Shown: piece after piece, positions 5,085 through 8,042 of the stretch
Layout of the letters: every line of letters begins with the position of its first letter
Numbering within the stretch: the stretch's first letter is position 1
NCBI GenBank assembly: GCA_031275955.1
Contig: JAISNZ010000153.1
Span: 1-8,042, forward strand
DNA length: 8,042 bases
Direction: 5' to 3'
DNA from: Desulfovibrio sp.
Lineage (GTDB): Bacteria; Desulfobacterota; Desulfovibrionia; Desulfovibrionales; Desulfovibrionaceae
Made by a program: the position numbers and the translations under genes
The notes under the pieces: generated by a model
What the model saw: only the letters and a program-made list of their open reading frames with translations
Database searches by the model: none
Told to the model about the DNA's origin: nothing

Positions 5085-6692
5085 CGAAACAGCCTTGTCT
5101 GGCGTATAGCGCTTACGCTCTGCGTTCTTCTGGCGGCGGCGGCCTGTCTGTTGCCGGCCCTTTGGTACAGGGGCGGCCCGGTTGATCCCGCCGCCGGCCC
5201 CCCCCGGGGGCTGCGGTTTTTGCCGGATACCCGGATCACCCTCGGCCTGGATCTGAAGGGGGGCATCCAGCTCACCCTGGGAGTGGAAGTGGACAAGGCC
5301 CTGGCCGCCTCGCTGGGACAGACTGGACAGGCGATCATGCGCGAAGCGGCCGAAAAGGGCCTGCTCATGAGCCGTCCCCGTCCTGCCGCCGGGGACCGGA
5401 TTGAGTTTATCCTGGCTTCTCCCGGCAAGCAGCCGGACCTGGAGGAACTTCTCACCCGATATGACCAGATCCGGATCGTTTCCGCCCAGGCCCAGGCCGA
5501 CGGCAGGATCCGCTATCTGCTGGAATTCACCGCGGAAGCCCGGATCGCCATGGCCGATATGACCGTGGAGCAGGCCCTGACCACCATCCGCAGCCGCATT
5601 GATCAATTTGGGGTCGTGGAGCCTGATATCCGCAGGCAGCAGGGCGAGAACCGCATTTCCATCCAGCTTCCTGGTCTGGAGGACCCGCAGCGGGCCATGG
5701 AGATTATCGGCAAGACCGCGCATCTGGAATTTCGTCTGGTCCGGGATGATCTGGACCCCAAGGCCCGCATCCTTCCCCCGGACGTCATCGTCCTGCCCAT
5801 GGATGAAACGGGCCGCGGCGGCAAATCCTCCGGCGACCTCGTTGCCCTGGAAAACCAGGTGGCCCTGACCGGCGAATACATCACCAACGCCGTGCCGCGC
5901 TATGATTCATCCGACGGCTCCCTTGCCGTCTCCGTTTCCTTCGACCGCCAGGGCAGCGCCATTTTCGGCGCTCTGACGCGGGACAATGTCGGCCGGTATC
6001 TGGCCATCATCCTGGACGGAAAGGTCTATTCCACCCCTGTCATCAAACAGGAAATCATCGGCGATGCCAGCATTACCGGCGGATTTACCCCGGAAGAGGC
6101 TAACGATCTGGCCCTGGTCCTGCGCGCCGGTTCCCTGCCCGCGCCTGTTACCGTCCTTGAGGAGCGTACCGTCGGACCTTCCCTGGGGCAGGAATCCATT
6201 GACAAGGGCATCATGGCCGCCACCGCCGGAGGCATTGTCGTCGTCCTTTTCATGCTGGCGTATTACGGATTCTCCGGCCTCATCGCCGATGCCATGCTTT
6301 TTCTGGATATCGTTTTCATCTTTGCCGGCATGGCCCTCTTCGGCGCCACCCTGACCTTGCCGGGCATTGCCGGCATTGTCCTCACCCTGGGCATGGCGGT
6401 GGATGCCAACGTCCTGATCTTTGAACGCATCCGGGAGGAAATCCACAAGGGGTTCACCCCCAGGGCCGCTGTTGACGCCGGGTTTTCCCGCGCCATGGTC
6501 GCCATTGTGGACTCGAACCTGACCACCATTGTGGCCGCCGCCATTTTGTACCAGTTCGGCACCGGCCCTGTCCGGGGCTTTGCCGTCACCCTGGTTCTGG
6601 GCATTGTGGCCTCCATGTTCACAGCCGTCTTTGTCTCCCGCACCATTTTCGATCTCTGGATGGGAAAACCCGGCCGCAAACTCAGCATTTAG
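5082..6692 (+). CDS. secD: Protein translocase subunit SecD
   Basis: SecD pairs with SecF in the inner membrane and uses the proton gradient to pull or release translocating proteins on the periplasmic side of SecYEG. The 536 residues follow the family plan. There is one N-terminal helix (about 7-28) and a large periplasmic region containing GLDLKGG (55-61), TIRSRIDQFGVVEP (168-181) and LPGLEDP (197-203). The region ends in LRAGSLPAPV (347-356) and ERTVGPSLGQ (361-370). Five C-terminal helices follow. The motif GMAVDANVLIFERIREE (437-453) carries Asp441, equivalent to the proton-path aspartate known in this family, and NLTTIVAAAILYQFGTGPVRGF (479-500) precedes the last helix. No key residue is missing. 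It ends 16 nt before secF, so the two are co-expressed. A long structured leader separates it from yajC. Confidence 0.97.
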   Translation: MRNSLVWRIALTLCVLLAAAACLLPALWYRGGPVDPAAGPPRGLRFLPDTRITLGLDLKGGIQLTLGVEVDKALAASLGQTGQAIMREAAEKGLLMSRPRPAAGDRIEFILASPGKQPDLEELLTRYDQIRIVSAQAQADGRIRYLLEFTAEARIAMADMTVEQALTTIRSRIDQFGVVEPDIRRQQGENRISIQLPGLEDPQRAMEIIGKTAHLEFRLVRDDLDPKARILPPDVIVLPMDETGRGGKSSGDLVALENQVALTGEYITNAVPRYDSSDGSLAVSVSFDRQGSAIFGALTRDNVGRYLAIILDGKVYSTPVIKQEIIGDASITGGFTPEEANDLALVLRAGSLPAPVTVLEERTVGPSLGQESIDKGIMAATAGGIVVVLFMLAYYGFSGLIADAMLFLDIVFIFAGMALFGATLTLPGIAGIVLTLGMAVDANVLIFERIREEIHKGFTPRAAVDAGFSRAMVAIVDSNLTTIVAAAILYQFGTGPVRGFAVTLVLGIVASMFTAVFVSRTIFDLWMGKPGRKLSI

Positions 6693-6708
6693 CCTCGGGA
6701 GAGCAACC

Positions 6709-7815
6709 ATGGGCCTGCATTTAATCTCCAATGAGCCGCAGATCAATTTCATCGCCTGGCGCAAAATTTCCTACATCGTCTCCCTTCTGCTCCTCCTGGC
6801 CGGAGCCTGTTCCCTGCTTGTCAAGGGGGGTCCCCGCTACGGCATAGACTTCGCCGGCGGGATGACCGTCCAGATTTATTTTCAGGACGCCCTCCCCGAT
6901 GAAACGGTCAAGGCAGCCCTGGCCGGAACGCCCCTGCCCGGTCTTGTGGTGCAGAAGTATGGCCCCGACGGGCACAGCTATCTCCTGCGCATCTCCGGCA
7001 TGGAGGAAAGCTCGTCCTCCGCCGCCGCCCTGGTCAAGGAGACTCTGGACGCCAGACTTGCGGGCCGCGCCTATGAGCTTCAGCGTCTGGAAATGGTCGG
7101 CCCCAAGGTGGGGGCGGACCTTCGCGGCAAGGCTCTGGAGGCTCTCTATTTCGCCATCCTCCTGGTCTCGGTGTATATCTCCGGGCGGTTTGAGCGGCGC
7201 TGGTTCACCGCCGCCTTCATGGCCGCCGGCCTTGGGCTCTCCATGTATTTTCTCGGCCTCGCGGGGGTGAGCAAAATATTTCTGATCCCTCTGGCCAGCA
7301 TTCTCATGCTCATCCTCTGCTGGAAGCTGAAGCTCATTTTCGCCCTCGGGGCCACCATTTCCATGCTGCACGACGTGCTCATCGCCATCGGCTTTTTTTC
7401 GCTTCTGGACAAGGAGTTCGATGTGACCATCATCGCCGCCCTCCTGACCATTATCGGCTATTCCCTCAATGACACCATCATCATCTATGACCGGATCCGG
7501 GAAAACCTGCGCGGCGATTTCAGCACGCCTCTTGACCTGATCATCAACCGCAGCATCAACCAAACGCTTTCCCGCACCATTCTCACCTCCGGCACCACGC
7601 TCTTTGTCGTCGCCGCCCTGCTCCTTTTCGGGGGCGGCATCATCCATGACTTCGCCCTGATGATGTTCATCGGCGTTTTAGTGGGCACCGCTTCTTCCAT
7701 CTTTGTCGCCAGTCCCGTTCTTCTGGCCTTTGGCGGCTCCATCAACCGCAATCCTCCCAAAAAGGAGGATCGCCGTCCCCGCGACAGCGACGGACGGCTG
7801 GCTCCCCAGGTCTGA
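6709..7815 (+). CDS. secF: Protein translocase subunit SecF with an enlarged membrane domain
   Basis: SecF is the obligate partner of SecD. The ATG has a good GGGAGAG Shine-Dalgarno sequence six nt upstream. The 368-residue protein shows a first helix at about 19-37, YGIDFAGG (44-51), a periplasmic domain, and VGPKVGADLRGKAL (130-143). It continues with LHDVLIAIGFF (220-230), GYSLNDTIIIYDRIREN (250-266) and LSRTILTSGTTLFV (287-300). Asp255 and Arg289 sit where the family's proton-relay residues are expected. The family is usually near 300-320 residues with six helices. Here about 45 additional residues lie between VGADL and LHDV, covering roughly 160-205 (RFERRWFTAAFMAAG... to ...ASILMLILCWKLKL). 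They are hydrophobic and could form two further helices, giving eight in total. The short charged C-terminal tail (346-368) is probably cytoplasmic. Confidence 0.95.
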   Translation: MGLHLISNEPQINFIAWRKISYIVSLLLLLAGACSLLVKGGPRYGIDFAGGMTVQIYFQDALPDETVKAALAGTPLPGLVVQKYGPDGHSYLLRISGMEESSSSAAALVKETLDARLAGRAYELQRLEMVGPKVGADLRGKALEALYFAILLVSVYISGRFERRWFTAAFMAAGLGLSMYFLGLAGVSKIFLIPLASILMLILCWKLKLIFALGATISMLHDVLIAIGFFSLLDKEFDVTIIAALLTIIGYSLNDTIIIYDRIRENLRGDFSTPLDLIINRSINQTLSRTILTSGTTLFVVAALLLFGGGIIHDFALMMFIGVLVGTASSIFVASPVLLAFGGSINRNPPKKEDRRPRDSDGRLAPQV

Positions 7816-7879
7816 TCCTGTTTTTGGTTCTTCGACGTTGACTATGGAATTTGACCAAGGGGGAAGGGGCCTGTAGAAA

Positions 7880-7894
7880 GTCACCAGAGGTGAC
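7880..7894 (+). promoter_or_regulatory. Hairpin sequestering the transposase ribosome-binding site
   Basis: GTCACC-AGA-GGTGAC is a perfect 6-bp inverted repeat with a 3-nt loop. The transposase Shine-Dalgarno element AGAGG (7886-7890) lies in its loop and 3' arm, six nt before the ATG at 7897. When transcribed from outside, the hairpin would hide the ribosome-binding site, as is known for some insertion sequences that limit read-through expression. Confidence 0.5.
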
Positions 7895-7896
7895 GT

Positions 7897-8042
7897 ATGA
7901 AACAGGAAGACGTATTTGCCCTTGCCTTGGCTTGAGCGCTCCCTGGAAGCTTCTGGGGCAGTCGCTTGATACGGAGAAGGACCCTTTTCACCTGATTCTT
8001 GAGCTTGGGGCGGAACGCGGCGCGGAGTACCCCTGTCCTCAT
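7897..8042 (+). pseudogene. ISL3-family transposase, N-terminal fragment with frameshift
   Basis: The ATG at 7897 begins MKQEDVFALALA and meets TGA at 7933-7935. In the next frame, from 7935, the sequence continues SAPWKLLGQSLDTEKDPFHL and, after ILELGAERGAE, ends YPCPH at the window edge. Together these read as the start of an ISL3 transposase, MKQEDVFALALGLSAPWK, with YPCPH leading into the CPxC zinc-binding motif expected there. One missing base, most simply a G in the GG at 7929-7930, explains the break. Either the gene is inactivated or the base was lost in sequencing. The remaining catalytic domain is outside the window. A good Shine-Dalgarno sequence precedes the ATG, inside a hairpin. 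Confidence 0.7.

Larger units (their letters stand above)
7826..8042 (+). mobile_element. Left end of an ISL3-family insertion sequence (runs off right edge)
   Basis: The element is called from the frameshifted transposase start described below, which has the ISL3-type N-terminus. The left terminus is inferred at the GG of GGTTCTTCGACG, about 11 nt after the secF stop; ISL3 ends often begin with GG. The right end, the inverted-repeat partner and the 8-bp target duplication typical of this family are outside the window, so the exact boundary is uncertain. Confidence 0.6.

Noticed and set aside
4817..5109. Two overlapping ORFs of 67 and 72 codons before secD as possible secretion-sensing arrest peptides
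   Set aside because: Neither has a signal peptide or membrane helix, and no known arrest motif such as RAPP or RAGP is present; the Arg-rich composition is typical of spurious GC-rich frames.

Overview
The window comes from a GC-rich bacterium, by eye roughly 60% G+C. The lineage is most likely Desulfovibrionales or a related sulfate reducer (Desulfobacterota). This is inferred from the style of the RdgC-like proteins, the yajC-secD-secF order and the ISL3-type transposase start; no marker gene here proves it.

Left half (1-4219, minus strand): five tightly packed genes, read from right to left. They are an RdgC-like protein encoded as two adjacent ORFs (4219-3611, then 3603-3085), two inner-membrane permeases of a peptide/nickel-type ABC importer (3084-2089 DppB/OppB type, 2085-1249 DppC/OppC type), and recN (1232 to the left edge, C-terminus outside the window). 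Gaps between them are 0 to 16 nt, so they look like one transcription unit. It mixes recombination and repair functions with half of an ABC importer; no solute-binding protein or ATPase of that importer lies in the window.

Centre (4220-4461): a divergent intergenic region with a plausible sigma70 promoter on each strand. The rightward promoter contains a perfect 15-bp dyad, and several GC-rich hairpins lie in the two leaders.

Right half (4462-7815, plus strand): yajC, secD and secF, the accessory complex of the Sec translocon that uses the proton-motive force to help secreted proteins through SecYEG. A 284-nt non-coding leader with strong inverted repeats separates yajC from secD. SecD is canonical. 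SecF carries about 45 extra residues between its usual second and third membrane helices, enough for two more helices, while all conserved SecF motifs are kept.

Right edge (about 7826-8042): the left end of an ISL3-family insertion sequence begins about 11 nt after the secF stop codon. Its transposase start is visible but is broken by a one-base deletion after about 12 codons, and its ribosome-binding site sits inside a perfect hairpin.

Most of the window is housekeeping sequence. The points most worth a second look are the enlarged SecF, the two-piece RdgC, the mixed repair/transport operon, and the leader structures around yajC and secD.
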